64,000 nucleotides of DNA from an uncultured Alistipes sp. (GCA_944320685.1 CALUIK010000006.1:1-64000); one strand, 5' to 3'. Positions 33,653 to 43,927 are shown, numbered from the stretch's first letter. Notes: a model not told the origin generated them from the sequence alone. Translations and numbers: made by a program.

Positions 33653-35389
33653 CTATCGGCAGATGTACCTTACGATCTTGCGGTAGCCCTTTTCGTTGGG
33701 ATGCAGGCCGTCGCGGAAACAGCTCTCGTCGATCTTTCCGTCGCGCCCCAGCAGTTCGCCGCCCGCGTCGATGAGTGTTATGCCGAGCGGCTTGAGGGCC
33801 TCGGCAATGGCCTTGTTTACGGATGCTACGCGCTGCTCCATGTCGCGGCGCGGGAGTATTGCCATGACCTTGATCTCGGCATCGGGCTGGCGATCCCGTA
33901 TGGCCTTGACGAGGTGTACCATGCCGCGTGCGATCTCGGCATCGTCATCGCGCCACAGGTTGTTTGTACCGATGGCCAGCACCACTTCCCGCGCCTTGAA
34001 GCCGTCGATCTCGCCATGGTATATGCGCCACAATACGTTCTCTATACGGTCACAGCCAAAACCAAGGTTGCGGAACCCGCGTGGTGCCATATATCTCTCC
34101 CATGATTCAGGGCCGTTCTGCGATTTGGCAAGGGGTTCGCCGCCCCAATAGTTTATGATCGAGTTGCCTATTATGACACGTTCGGGCGCTGCCGCCGCAT
34201 TCATTTCGAGTATCTCCGTGTGCCGCTCGCGCCATTCGTACATGAAGGGTTCGCCGCGTTGTGTGACCGGATGTGTCGTGACCGTGCCGCCTGAAGGCTC
34301 GTGCAGCATCTTACGCAGTACGGTCTCGTATGTGTCGGCCATGCGCTGCATGCCGATGTCGGTCAGGTGTACATAGTCGACGGTAGCCTCGTCCGGCATG
34401 GACAGCTGTTCGGGCGTGATGTAATGTACGTTGCCGATACCCTCCTCTTCGATCAAACGCATGGCTTCGCGCCCTGCCTCGTCGAGGCGCTGTTCCGTCG
34501 CTGCGCGGCTTTCGATAAGATGCGAGTCGGGATAGCCGCTGAAGGAGGTGACAACGATCGGCGTCGAGGAGTGGCGTGCACGCAGCGACCGCACGGCATC
34601 CACTGTGCGGCGCACCACCTCCTGTTTCTCGAATCCGGTAAGGTTGGGATAGCAGTCGAGTATGTATGCCGCGGCATCTATCTCCCCTATCATCTCTATT
34701 ACCCCTTTGTCGAGACGGCCGTTGCCCGAAAAACCGAGATTTATCACCGGACGGTCCATCCTGCGTTCGAGGATGTTTGACCATGCCATCGCTGGCCGCG
34801 AGGCGCATCCGCCCTGTGCTATCGAGGTGCCGTATACGACGATGGGTTTCTCACGGCGGCATGGCACGAACTTGAATGACGCCCCATGCGGTACGCCTAT
34901 CTCGAGCCATTTGACCGTGTTGTACATGGGCAGGTATAGACGGTATTCGTAGCCCATTTTGTGGTTGCGGTCTGACTTTATGGCATCATACGTATATGTT
35001 ATCGTATCACGGAAGGAGTACTGCCCCGGGAGATGTGTCATTACGCCGTCGCTGTCGATGGCATACAGGTCGACGCCCGATACTCCCGTCGCGGGCATGT
35101 GGTCCATCGAGCGGCGTTGTTCGACGGAGTAGCGCACCTCGATATGCGATGCGTCGCTGTAGAAGTGGATGGCCAGTCCCGACGAGTTGCGCGACAGGTT
35201 CCATACGGCCTGCGGCACCTTTTCGCGGGCCCGATCCGGAAGACGGACGTAACTGTGTCCTATCTCCTTCACGAATCCCTGATTCTGTATTACGCACTGA
35301 TCCTCTTCGAGAGGATTGTGCCATACTGTCTGTGCCGGAGCTGTCCCGAACAGGAGCGTGGCGGCGAGGGAAAAAGCAAAATTCTTCAT
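33653..35389 (-). CDS. Secreted protein with two SGNH/GDSL esterase domains
   Basis: A 578-residue exported protein (signal peptide 1-19). A beta-sandwich N-terminal part (about 20-180) precedes the first SGNH domain (about 185-370: VVYGTSIAQGG with Ser, GFSGNGRLD, and DYVHLTDIG with Asp/His). A second SGNH domain (about 390-578) follows: VIIGNSIINYWGG, GFGCDRIENV, IGTNNLW and DGLHPNEKGY. Such enzymes remove acetyl or other acyl groups from glycans. Having two catalytic units in one chain suggests activity on two linkages, but the substrate is unknown. First domain resembles the SGNH_3 type. Confidence 0.87.
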   Translation of the reverse strand: MKNFAFSLAATLLFGTAPAQTVWHNPLEEDQCVIQNQGFVKEIGHSYVRLPDRAREKVPQAVWNLSRNSSGLAIHFYSDASHIEVRYSVEQRRSMDHMPATGVSGVDLYAIDSDGVMTHLPGQYSFRDTITYTYDAIKSDRNHKMGYEYRLYLPMYNTVKWLEIGVPHGASFKFVPCRREKPIVVYGTSIAQGGCASRPAMAWSNILERRMDRPVINLGFSGNGRLDKGVIEMIGEIDAAAYILDCYPNLTGFEKQEVVRRTVDAVRSLRARHSSTPIVVTSFSGYPDSHLIESRAATEQRLDEAGREAMRLIEEEGIGNVHYITPEQLSMPDEATVDYVHLTDIGMQRMADTYETVLRKMLHEPSGGTVTTHPVTQRGEPFMYEWRERHTEILEMNAAAAPERVIIGNSIINYWGGEPLAKSQNGPESWERYMAPRGFRNLGFGCDRIENVLWRIYHGEIDGFKAREVVLAIGTNNLWRDDDAEIARGMVHLVKAIRDRQPDAEIKVMAILPRRDMEQRVASVNKAIAEALKPLGITLIDAGGELLGRDGKIDESCFRDGLHPNEKGYRKIVRYICR

Positions 35390-35453
35390 ATCGGATCGTA
35401 GCTTGTTTTCTGTTCCCGATGGCTGGAGACGGTGTGGCTGCGGTTGCGGCGCG

Positions 35454-36095
35454 TCATTTCACCCGTATTATGTTTATACCATCGCGCAACGGCAGGATAA
35501 CGTTTTCGACACGGCTGTCTTCGGCGACCATGCGGTTGAACTCCAGAAGTGCCTGCGTGTGGCGGTCGTTGTGCGCTACGGGTTGGACCACCTTGCCGTA
35601 CCACAGTATGTTGTCGGCGAGGATCACCGAGCCGCTTGCGACGAGGCCGTTGTCGAAAAGCATATTGTAATATGCAGGGTATTCGCGCTTGTCACCGTCG
35701 ATGAAGACCATGTCGAAGCGTTTGTCCAGATGCGGCGCTATATCTAACGCCGAACCTATGTGCAGGCGGATGCGGCTGCCGTATGGCGAGCGGTCGAAAT
35801 AGGACTGCGCCAGCGGTTGCAGTTCGTCGTCTACCTCGCATGTGTCGACCGAACCTCCGTCGTCGAGTCCCGCAGCCATGCATAGCGACGAATAACCCGT
35901 GAAGGTTCCTATCTCGAGGATGTTGCGTGGCCGCAACATCCTGACGAGCAGTTCAAGCAGCTTGCCCTGTATGTGTCCCGAGATCATGCGCGGGTTCAAC
36001 ACGCGCAGGTGGGTTTCGCGGTCGAGATCATGCAGCAGCTGCGCTTCTGGCGACGAGTGGTCGCGGACATATTTTTCGATGTCGTCCATTACCAT
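35454..36095 (-). CDS. SAM-dependent O-methyltransferase (family 3)
   Basis: A 213-residue class I methyltransferase. The SAM-binding motif LEIGTFTGYSSLCMA is at about residues 63-77; the acidic loop VDTCEVDDELQP and metal-binding FIDGDKREYPAYY, SGSVILADNILWYGKV follow, as in catechol/caffeoyl-CoA type enzymes that need a divalent cation. Substrate unknown. The gene is 18 bp after the M16 peptidase stop and 65 bp before the SGNH esterase on the same strand. Confidence 0.92.
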   Translation of the reverse strand: MVMDDIEKYVRDHSSPEAQLLHDLDRETHLRVLNPRMISGHIQGKLLELLVRMLRPRNILEIGTFTGYSSLCMAAGLDDGGSVDTCEVDDELQPLAQSYFDRSPYGSRIRLHIGSALDIAPHLDKRFDMVFIDGDKREYPAYYNMLFDNGLVASGSVILADNILWYGKVVQPVAHNDRHTQALLEFNRMVAEDSRVENVILPLRDGINIIRVK

Positions 36096-36112
36096 TTATG
36101 CGGTGGGGTTGT

Positions 36113-37330
36113 CTATTTATACATCAGCATCGATGTCGACGAGAATATTTCGTTGGCCACGTCGGTTATCTGCTGTGCCGTGACGGCCGCGACCTTGCGG
36201 TACACCTCTTCGAGCGTGTCGATGTCGTCGTGCATGAGCAGGCTTTTGCCTGCGCCGAGCATGTAGCTCTCGTTGTTCTCCATCGAGATGGCCATTTGTG
36301 CGAGAAACTGCTTCTTTGCCATCGACAGACGGCGTGCCGAAAGTGTCTCGCGGCGCATCATGCCGATCTGTCCGGCTATGAGTTCGCAGCAGTGGTCGGC
36401 GTTGTCGTGCTCCGAACTGAAGTATATGGCAACGAACCCGCAGTCGTTGTATGGCGTATATGATGCTTCGATGTTGTACGACAGCCCGTTCTTCTCGCGC
36501 AGCAGCACGTTGAGCAGCGAGTTGGCCGAGGGGCCGCCGAGGATGTTCACCAGCAGCGACAGCGGTACGCGCCGCTCGTCGTTTATGTCGTATGCGCGTG
36601 CACCTATGATGCAGTGTATCTGATGAGTGTGTTTGTTCATCACCTTCTCGAAAGAGGGTGTTACGGCGGGTATGTGGCGCTCGAAGGAGCGTGTCGGTGT
36701 ACGCCGTTCGGCGAGGTACCGTGCCGCCGTGTCGCGGGCAGTGGTTACGGAGAAGTTGCCTATTGACGAGAATACCATCTGGTCGGCGGTATATGTCCGC
36801 GAGGTAAAGGCGCGTATGGCTTCTGTGCCGTGGCGCGCGAGCGCGGCCTTTGTGCCGAGGATGTTGTGCCCGAGCTCCGAACCCTCGAAAATCATCTCCT
36901 CGAAAGAGTCGAAGATCATCTCCGACGGCGAATCCTTGTAGGTGTTGATTTCGTCGACGATCACCTCGCGCTCCTTGGCCAGTTCGCGTTCGGGGTATAT
37001 CGAGTCGAACGCCACGTCGGTGATGAGCTCTACCGCCTTTGCGAAGTCGCTGCGCAACGTTGTGGCGTGGATCGTGGTATCCTCTTTTGTGGTGAAAGCG
37101 TTGAGTTCGCCGCCGAGGTTCTCGAGGCGGCAGTTCACCTGATAGGCCTTGCGCTTGCGCGTACCCTTGAACAGCGCGTGTTCGGTGAAGTGGGCCAGTC
37201 CGTACTCATCGCGCCGTTCGTCGCGGCTGCCGGCGTTTATCACCAACGCACAATGCGTTATGGCGCTCTTCACGCGCCGGTGTATGCCCTTTATTCCGTT
37301 GGGCAGGGTGTATGTTTCAAACTCCTTCAT
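36113..37330 (-). CDS. M16 family zinc metallopeptidase
   Basis: A 405-residue pitrilysin-type peptidase. The inverted zinc motif HFTEH (HxxEH) is at about residues 47-51 and the distal Glu lies in ELAKEREVIVDEINTYKDSP. A second, non-catalytic half follows (about 215-405), giving the usual two-domain subunit. No signal peptide, so it is cytosolic and may degrade peptides. Its ATG overlaps the upstream TraB-like lipoprotein stop (ATGA). Confidence 0.93.
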   Translation of the reverse strand: MKEFETYTLPNGIKGIHRRVKSAITHCALVINAGSRDERRDEYGLAHFTEHALFKGTRKRKAYQVNCRLENLGGELNAFTTKEDTTIHATTLRSDFAKAVELITDVAFDSIYPERELAKEREVIVDEINTYKDSPSEMIFDSFEEMIFEGSELGHNILGTKAALARHGTEAIRAFTSRTYTADQMVFSSIGNFSVTTARDTAARYLAERRTPTRSFERHIPAVTPSFEKVMNKHTHQIHCIIGARAYDINDERRVPLSLLVNILGGPSANSLLNVLLREKNGLSYNIEASYTPYNDCGFVAIYFSSEHDNADHCCELIAGQIGMMRRETLSARRLSMAKKQFLAQMAISMENNESYMLGAGKSLLMHDDIDTLEEVYRKVAAVTAQQITDVANEIFSSTSMLMYK

Positions 37331-38157
37331 TTCAGTTGTTTATCGGCCTTGTAGCCCCTTGTCTGGCGGAAGCCGTGTTTTTTCAGGTAGTATTTTATCC
37401 CGGGCATATGTCCGCTGCCATATATAACGGCTATACGCGGCCGTTGAGAGCCTATGATTCGGCGCACGACATACTCGTTGCGGGGATACAGCACAAGGCG
37501 CAGCTTTCCGTTTGTTGACGGCTTGTCGTCCATCGGCTCATATCGCTCCATAAGTCCGGTCGCAAAATCATACTCGGAGAGTTCAACCTCGCCATACCGC
37601 TTCTCATACAGCCCCATCATGTCGTATATCGAGTAGTCTATCCATATATCCTTGTCGGTGGTCAGCCCCAGCAATTCCAATGTCTGCGACACATACTTCT
37701 GCTTTTTATTCCTTTCGGGCAGCGATTGATTGTCCGGATCGGCATATCCGCCCTTGCCTATGTAACTGCCCATAACGCGGCGATCCTTTCGGATGATTGT
37801 ATCCAACCGTTGTAGTTCCGCATCCGTGAAGGTGACGGTGTCGCAGAACCTGTACAATTCGGCCATGGAGATCTCGCGTACGGTATCCATGTGATACGGC
37901 ATTCGCATAACCCCCTCGCAAAAGGTTACATAACCGTCGGCCTTAAGAATGTCGATATAGTCTCGTAATTTGGCATAGCTGCCGGCCGTTGACAGATGGC
38001 GCATGGGAACCAATACAACCTCTTTCCCCGTCGTGGGGCTGGCCATCTTTTGAACCCCGCTCAAAGGGTTTGTTTCATAGTGATGCCGGGTGTATATGCT
38101 GCACGAGGTGAGCAACACCGTCGAGGCAAGTGTAATTACATAAACCAGCTGCTTCAT
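37327..38157 (-). CDS. TraB/GumN-like lipoprotein
   Basis: A 276-residue lipoprotein (lipobox VLLTSC, residues 14-19). The body has VVLVPMRHLSTAGSYAKLRDYI near the front and RIAVIYGSGHMPGIKYYL near the end, which resemble the conserved His/Gly blocks of the TraB-PrgY-GumN (Tiki-like) fold; some members are metalloproteases, others regulators. Family call is from motif memory. It is translationally coupled to the M16 peptidase, suggesting peptide handling. Confidence 0.6.
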   Translation of the reverse strand: MKQLVYVITLASTVLLTSCSIYTRHHYETNPLSGVQKMASPTTGKEVVLVPMRHLSTAGSYAKLRDYIDILKADGYVTFCEGVMRMPYHMDTVREISMAELYRFCDTVTFTDAELQRLDTIIRKDRRVMGSYIGKGGYADPDNQSLPERNKKQKYVSQTLELLGLTTDKDIWIDYSIYDMMGLYEKRYGEVELSEYDFATGLMERYEPMDDKPSTNGKLRLVLYPRNEYVVRRIIGSQRPRIAVIYGSGHMPGIKYYLKKHGFRQTRGYKADKQLK

Positions 38158-38234
38158 CGTTACGTCGGTTTCAGCTTTCGTGATTTATAACACTCTTGTT
38201 ATAATCTTGCTATGAAAATATAGTTTGGCCGCTG

Positions 38235-41024
38235 TCATTGGCCCGTATGCATCTTGAGGAACCGGCCGGTGTAGCTTGCCTCGCACTGTTCCAGATCGCG
38301 GGGTGTGCCCTCGAAGACCACCTTGCCGCCGCCGTCGCCAGCCTCCGGCCCGAGGTCCACGACCCAGTCGGCGCACTTTATAACGTCCATGTTATGCTCG
38401 ACGACCACTATCGTGTGCCCCTTCGATATGAGTGCGCCGAAGGCCTTGAGCAGGCGGTTTATGTCGTGGAAATGCAGTCCCGTGGTCGGCTCGTCGAAGA
38501 TGAACATTATGCGTTTGCTCTCGTTGTCTTTCGAGAGGAACGAGGCGAGTTTCACGCGCTGGCTCTCGCCGCCCGAGAGCGTCGACGACGACTGCCCCAG
38601 CCGTATGTAACCGAGCCCCACGTCCTGCAGCGGCTGCAGCCGCTCGACTATGCGGCGGCAGGTGGCGTTCTCCCTATCCTCGCCGAAGAACCCGATGGCG
38701 TCGTCGACGGTCATCTCCAGCGTGTCGTATATGCTCTTGCCGCGGTACTTTATCTCGAGGATCTCGTCCTTGAAACGTTTGCCGTTGCATGCCTCGCAAA
38801 CCAGCTCCACGTCGGCCATGAACTGCATGCTCACCTTGATCGTACCCTCGCCCTGACACTCCTCGCAGCGGCCTCCCGCCACGTTGAACGAGAAGCTGGC
38901 GGCCGTGAGGCCCGTATGCACGGCCTGCGGCTGGTCGGCGTATAACTTGCGTATCTCGTCGTAGGCTTTCAGATATGTTACGGGGTTCGAGCGCGACGAC
39001 TTGCCTATGGGGTTCTGGTCGACCATCTCCACCGAGCCGACCATGTCCGTGTCTCCGTCTATGGCATCGAAGTCGCCCGGCTTCAGTCCCGTGTCGAGGA
39101 GCATGCGCCGCAAGGCGGGGTACAGTATGCCCTTTGCGAGCGACGACTTGCCGCTGCCGCTTACGCCCGTTATGCATGTCATCACGCCGAGCGGTATGCG
39201 GACGTCAATATTCTTGAGGTTGTTCTCCCGCGCGCCGCGTATCACTATCGAGTTGCTCCAGCCGCGCACCCTTGCCGGAAGCTCTATGCGGCGGCGGCCT
39301 GCGAGGTAGTCGGCCGTGAGGCTCCTTTCGGCCGTGTCGAGCAGTTTGATGGGGCCGCTGAAGACGATCTCGCCGCCATGCTCGCCGGCACGGGGGCCGA
39401 CGTCGACTATGTAGTCTGCGGCGCGGATGATCTCCTCCTCGTGTTCCACCACTATTACCGTATTGCCAAGATCTCGCAGCTGTTTGAGTACCTTTATAAG
39501 GCGGTGCGTGTCGCGCGGATGCAGGCCGATGCTCGGTTCGTCGAGTATGTATAGCGAGCCAACAAGGCTGCTGCCAAGCGATGTGGAGAGGTTTATGCGC
39601 TGGCTCTCGCCGCCCGATAGCGTCGACGAGAGACGGTCTAACGTCAGGTATCCCAAACCCACGTCCGACAGGTATCCCAGGCGGTTGCGTATCTCTACGA
39701 GGATGCGTTTGGATGTCTCGGCGTCGTGTGCATCCAACTGCAACGTGTCGAAGAAGCCTATGAGTTCGTCGACGGTCATGCGTACCAGTTCGGCTATGTT
39801 CCGCCCGCCGATCTTTACATAAAGGCTCTCCTTGCGCAGGCGGGAGCCGCCGCAGTCGGGGCATGTCGTCTTGCCCGTGTACCGTGCCTTCATGACTCGG
39901 AACTGTATCTTGCGCCGCTCGCTCTCGATATACTCGAAGAATTCGTCAAGTCCGTGGAAATATTCGTTGCCGCGCCACAGTAGCAGCTTCTGTTCGGGCG
40001 TGAGGTTATGATACGGTTCGTGTATCGGGAAGCCGAACTTGTATGCGTTTTCTATGAGCTGTTCCTTCCACCACTTCATTGTGGCGCCGCGCCAGCAGGC
40101 TATGGCTCCGTCGTAGATGGTCTTACCCTTGTCGGGGATGACCAGGTCCTCGTCTATGCCGATGATCTTGCCATATCCTTCGCACCGCGGGCATGCGCCT
40201 ATCGGGTTGTTGAAACTGAAAAGGTGCTCCGAAGGCTGTTCGAAAGCTATGCCGTCAGCTTCGAAACGCGCTGAGAAGGTACGTTCGCTGCCTTCGATTA
40301 TGACACTGCATTCGTCTCCGCCGTAACTGTATGCGCGTGCCACCGAGTCGCGCAGGCGCAGCAGGGTGTCGTCGTCCGAGGCTACACGCAGGCGGTCGAC
40401 CACGAGACGAACGCCCGACGGATCGTCCGTCGAATCGATCGTGGGCATGAACTCCTCCATCGTAAGGGCCTGTCCGCCGACCCAAACGCGCATGAATCCG
40501 TCCGATAGCAGTTGCAGCAGTCTGTCGATAAGGCCCTGATCTTTTTTAAGGATTATCGGGCAGGTTATGACAACTCTCTTGCCGTCGCCCTCTGAAGTAA
40601 TGTACTCCACTACATCGTCGACACCGTAACACCGCACCTCGCGGCCCGATACGGGCGAGAAGGTATGGCCTATGCGGGCGAATAGCAGCTTCATGTAGTC
40701 GTATATCTCTGTCGAGGTACCTACCGTCGAACGCGGGTTGCGCGTGTTGACCTTCTGTTCGATGGCTATTGCCGGGGCTATGCCCGAAATATCGTCGACG
40801 TCGGGTTTGTTTATGCGCCCGAGGAACTGCCGCGCATATGCGGAGAGGCTCTCGACATAGCGGCGCTGCCCTTCAGCGAAGATGGTGTCGAATGCGAGGG
40901 TCGACTTGCCCGATCCCGAGAGACCCGTGATTGCGGTGAGCGTGTCGTGCGGGATGGTTACGTCGATATTCTTGAGGTTGTGTACCCTCGCTCCCTTTAT
41001 ATGTATGCAGTTGTCGTTTGCCAT
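38235..41024 (-). CDS. uvrA: Excinuclease ABC subunit A
   Basis: UvrA finds bulky DNA lesions for nucleotide excision repair. The 929-residue protein shows two ABC ATPase halves: Walker A GLSGSGKSTLAFDT near residue 33 and GVSGSGKSSLAKGIL in the second half, two signatures (LSGGESQRI, LSGGESQRV) and zinc-binding cysteine sets (CPRCEGYGK; CPDCGGSR; CEECQGEG...CEACNGKR). Length and motifs are full. It lies 29 bp after yigZ. Confidence 0.98.
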   Translation of the reverse strand: MANDNCIHIKGARVHNLKNIDVTIPHDTLTAITGLSGSGKSTLAFDTIFAEGQRRYVESLSAYARQFLGRINKPDVDDISGIAPAIAIEQKVNTRNPRSTVGTSTEIYDYMKLLFARIGHTFSPVSGREVRCYGVDDVVEYITSEGDGKRVVITCPIILKKDQGLIDRLLQLLSDGFMRVWVGGQALTMEEFMPTIDSTDDPSGVRLVVDRLRVASDDDTLLRLRDSVARAYSYGGDECSVIIEGSERTFSARFEADGIAFEQPSEHLFSFNNPIGACPRCEGYGKIIGIDEDLVIPDKGKTIYDGAIACWRGATMKWWKEQLIENAYKFGFPIHEPYHNLTPEQKLLLWRGNEYFHGLDEFFEYIESERRKIQFRVMKARYTGKTTCPDCGGSRLRKESLYVKIGGRNIAELVRMTVDELIGFFDTLQLDAHDAETSKRILVEIRNRLGYLSDVGLGYLTLDRLSSTLSGGESQRINLSTSLGSSLVGSLYILDEPSIGLHPRDTHRLIKVLKQLRDLGNTVIVVEHEEEIIRAADYIVDVGPRAGEHGGEIVFSGPIKLLDTAERSLTADYLAGRRRIELPARVRGWSNSIVIRGARENNLKNIDVRIPLGVMTCITGVSGSGKSSLAKGILYPALRRMLLDTGLKPGDFDAIDGDTDMVGSVEMVDQNPIGKSSRSNPVTYLKAYDEIRKLYADQPQAVHTGLTAASFSFNVAGGRCEECQGEGTIKVSMQFMADVELVCEACNGKRFKDEILEIKYRGKSIYDTLEMTVDDAIGFFGEDRENATCRRIVERLQPLQDVGLGYIRLGQSSSTLSGGESQRVKLASFLSKDNESKRIMFIFDEPTTGLHFHDINRLLKAFGALISKGHTIVVVEHNMDVIKCADWVVDLGPEAGDGGGKVVFEGTPRDLEQCEASYTGRFLKMHTGQ

Positions 41025-41053
41025 GTTTGCTGTTCGGTTTGTTTTGCGCTTCG

Positions 41054-41665
41054 CTACGGAAGAAGCTCCACCGTCGCCCCTTCGACCTTACGAAGACGCC
41101 CTTCGAGCACGCCAAAGCGGCTTTTGCGTATGGCGAGCACCATAGTGCATAGGTTGTCGAAGTTCTGTGCCTCGATCATGGGCTGTTCCTCCTTGACAAT
41201 GCGCATCACGTCGTTCATCACCGTATAGGAGAAGTCGACCCGCACGTGCGCGTCTACCGTGCGTTCGACGACGTGTGCCGCATCGATGGCATCGGCCGCC
41301 CCCTGCCTGTATGCGGCGATAAGGCCCGGCACGCCGAGCTTCGTACCGCCGAAGTAGCGTACCACCACTATGATAGCGTCGGTTATGCCGCGCGAGAGCA
41401 TCTGTCCGAGTATGGGGCGTCCTGCCGTACCCGACGGCTCGCCGTCGTCGTTGGCGCGGAACCTTTCGCCCGCGGGCCCGAGCCGCCAAGCATAACAGTG
41501 ATGCGAGGCGTCGTAGTATTGTTTGCGCAGGGCATCAAGGCGCAGCGATATCTGCTCCTCGTTCTCGACATGGTAGGCGAACGAGTAGAACTTGCTGCTG
41601 CGTTCGCGCATGACGGCTTCCGCTTCGCCCTCGATGGTGAGATATGTATCGGGAGTCTCGTCCAT
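41054..41665 (-). CDS. YigZ/IMPACT family protein
   Basis: A 203-residue protein. The N-terminal UPF0029/Impact domain shows SKFYSFAYHV, ASHHCYAWRLG, NDDGEPSGTAGRPIL and VVVRYFGGTKLGVPGLIAAYRQGAADAI, all diagnostic. The C-terminal DUF1949 ferredoxin-like domain follows. Role in bacteria is poorly known; eukaryotic IMPACT regulates Gcn2. It is 13 bp after lepB and 29 bp before uvrA, likely one transcript. Confidence 0.92.
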   Translation of the reverse strand: MDETPDTYLTIEGEAEAVMRERSSKFYSFAYHVENEEQISLRLDALRKQYYDASHHCYAWRLGPAGERFRANDDGEPSGTAGRPILGQMLSRGITDAIIVVVRYFGGTKLGVPGLIAAYRQGAADAIDAAHVVERTVDAHVRVDFSYTVMNDVMRIVKEEQPMIEAQNFDNLCTMVLAIRKSRFGVLEGRLRKVEGATVELLP

Positions 41666-41678
41666 GCCCTCGCACCGT

Positions 41679-43031
41679 TTATTCGATTTTACGGAACATT
41701 CTGTTCCAGCGTATGTTCGACGGGAAGCCCTTGTTGCCGCTGCGGTCCATCGAAAGCCAGATGAACGATGCCTTGCCCACGATGTGGTCTTCGGGGACGA
41801 AACCCCAGTAACGCGAATCGGCCGAATTGTGGCGGTTGTCGCCCATCATCCAATAGTAGTCCATTTTGAAGGTGTAGGTGTCGCTGCGCTCGCCGTTGAT
41901 ATAGATGCCGTCGCCGCGCACCTCAAGGTCGTTGTCCTCGTAGACGTCGATTATACGCCCGTAGAGCGGCAGTATATCCTCTGTAAGGGTTATGGTGGCG
42001 CCCTTCTTCGGGATCCACAGCGGGCCGAAGTTATCGGCGGTCCACGGATAGCGCCCGTCGTGCGGGAAGGCCTCGTCCTCGGCCGTATAGCGGGTGACGC
42101 TTATGACGTTGTCCATCTTCAACAGTTCCTCTACATCGTTGTCGGTCAGAGGCATGAAGTAGTGGTTCCCGCTGCCCGAACCTTCGGTTATGCCCAACTT
42201 CTCGAATGTGTATTGTGTCAGCGGCGATGATGTACGCACGGTGTAGCAATACTGTTTACCGGGGATGGTCTGCTGCGGCTCGCCGTTTACGAATAGTTCC
42301 GAGTCGATGATGCGTATCGAGTCGCCCGGCAGAGCGACGCAGCGTTTGATGTAGTTCTCGCGTTTGTCGACCGGACGTGTTATGACGGTATAGTTGTTCT
42401 CCAGTTCGCGGCGCCCTTGCTCCTCGCCGTATTGATGCTGGTAGTCGCGCAGCACGTCGTAGTAGGTTACGGCCTGATTCTCCAGCAGCACGGTGTCACC
42501 CGCTGGAAAGTTGAAAACCACTACGTCGTTGCGTTTGACCTGACGCAGGCCCTTCAGACGATGGTATGGCCATTTGATGCACTCGCTGAACGACTTTTTG
42601 GTCTGCGAGAAAGGCATGGTGTGGTGTACGAATGGGAATGACAAGGGGGTATTCGGCATCTGCGGGCCGTATGTCACCTTGCTGACATAGAGGTAGTCGC
42701 CTATGAGCAGAGTCTTTTCCATCGACGACGATGGTATCACGTACATCTGGAAGACAAACAGGTGGATGAGCGATGCTACAACGGTGGCGAATATGATGGC
42801 GCTCACCCATTCGTATACGCTGCGGTATGCGGCGCTCTTTTCGCACAGGCGGGTGTTTTTGCTCCATACGTAGCGGTAGAAGAGGCGCGAGATGTAGAGG
42901 TCGTATATCACGGGCACGCCGAGCAGAAGCCACAGATTGCCGGTCCATACCACGAACCACAGCACGTAAAGTATGGTCGCGAGCGTGAATCCCACCCATT
43001 TGTTGCCGAAGAATTTTCTGATCTTTCCCAT
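41679..43031 (-). CDS. lepB: Signal peptidase I
   Basis: Cleaves signal peptides at the outer face of the inner membrane. The 450-residue length is typical of the long Bacteroidetes form. Membrane helices lie near residues 13-45 and 75-95; box B has SSSMEKTLLIGDYL with the catalytic Ser, box D KRCVALPGDSIRI with the Lys, and box E MMGDNRHNSADSRYWGFV. A large insert sits between boxes B and D. Upstream is dapB, 159 bp away. Confidence 0.96.
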   Translation of the reverse strand: MGKIRKFFGNKWVGFTLATILYVLWFVVWTGNLWLLLGVPVIYDLYISRLFYRYVWSKNTRLCEKSAAYRSVYEWVSAIIFATVVASLIHLFVFQMYVIPSSSMEKTLLIGDYLYVSKVTYGPQMPNTPLSFPFVHHTMPFSQTKKSFSECIKWPYHRLKGLRQVKRNDVVVFNFPAGDTVLLENQAVTYYDVLRDYQHQYGEEQGRRELENNYTVITRPVDKRENYIKRCVALPGDSIRIIDSELFVNGEPQQTIPGKQYCYTVRTSSPLTQYTFEKLGITEGSGSGNHYFMPLTDNDVEELLKMDNVISVTRYTAEDEAFPHDGRYPWTADNFGPLWIPKKGATITLTEDILPLYGRIIDVYEDNDLEVRGDGIYINGERSDTYTFKMDYYWMMGDNRHNSADSRYWGFVPEDHIVGKASFIWLSMDRSGNKGFPSNIRWNRMFRKIE

Positions 43032-43190
43032 TGTCGGTCTGTTTTTTGTTTTATCTATCAGTCGCGGCCGCGGCCCGAAAATTACATGCCGTCGGTAATA
43101 AACGTTGCCGAAGCGCTACAGAGTATGCGCTTCGAGGTCTTTTACCGCATGTTCCGGCTTTTAACCCGTGATGTCAGGCGGAACCTGCGA

Positions 43191-43901
43191 CTAAAAGAGG
43201 TCGTCCATGGTATATACGCCGCGCTTGCCGCAGAGGAACTCGGCCGCGATGACGGCGCCGAGGGCGAGCGTGCGCCGGTTCTTTATCGAGTGGCGTATCT
43301 CGAGGACATCGTCCTCCGAAGTATATGTCACCGAGTGGTCACCCGGTGTGGCACCTATGCGGTACGAAGTGATGCCTATCAGTGCGGGATCGTCGGTGGC
43401 TTCGTTCACCCAGCCGCTCTTGCGGTCGAGGCGTGCTATGACATCCTCGGCCAGTGTGACGGCCGTGCCGCTGGGAGAATCCTTTTTCTGTGTATGGTGC
43501 GTCTCCTCGATCGAGACGTCGTAGGCCGGAAAACGGTTCATCATCTCGGCGAGCTGGCGGTTGAGGCGGAACATGAGGTTCACGCCGAGCGAATAGTTCG
43601 AGGCATAGAATAACGCCCCGTCGCGCTGTCTGCACAACTCCTGCAACTCACCCAGACGCGATGTCCAGCCGGTGGTACCGCTCACTACTGCGGTGCCGAA
43701 CTCGAGGCAGGTGCGTATGTTGTAGTATGCGGTCGCTGGCGTGGTGAACTCTATCGCCACGTCTATACCTTTCATATTTTCGGCCGTAAGGTCCGAAGCG
43801 TTGCCGACATCTATCGTGAGCGATATTTCGTGGCCGCGGTCGCGAAGGATCTTTTCGATCTCGCGCCCCATTTTCCCGTATCCTATTATGGCGGTTTTCA
43901 T
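43191..43901 (-). CDS. dapB: 4-hydroxy-tetrahydrodipicolinate reductase
   Basis: Second committed step to diaminopimelate and lysine, needed for the cell wall. The 236-residue enzyme has the NAD(P)-binding GYGKMGREI, the GTTGW loop, and substrate/catalytic block EETHHTQKKDSPSGTA with the His/Lys pair. The short length matches the anaerobe form. A TATCTTTG -7 element lies at 43928-43935 (minus). Confidence 0.97.
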   Translation of the reverse strand: MKTAIIGYGKMGREIEKILRDRGHEISLTIDVGNASDLTAENMKGIDVAIEFTTPATAYYNIRTCLEFGTAVVSGTTGWTSRLGELQELCRQRDGALFYASNYSLGVNLMFRLNRQLAEMMNRFPAYDVSIEETHHTQKKDSPSGTAVTLAEDVIARLDRKSGWVNEATDDPALIGITSYRIGATPGDHSVTYTSEDDVLEIRHSIKNRRTLALGAVIAAEFLCGKRGVYTMDDLF

Positions 43902-43927
43902 AATCGTGCGAAAATTCGAGAATCGCG

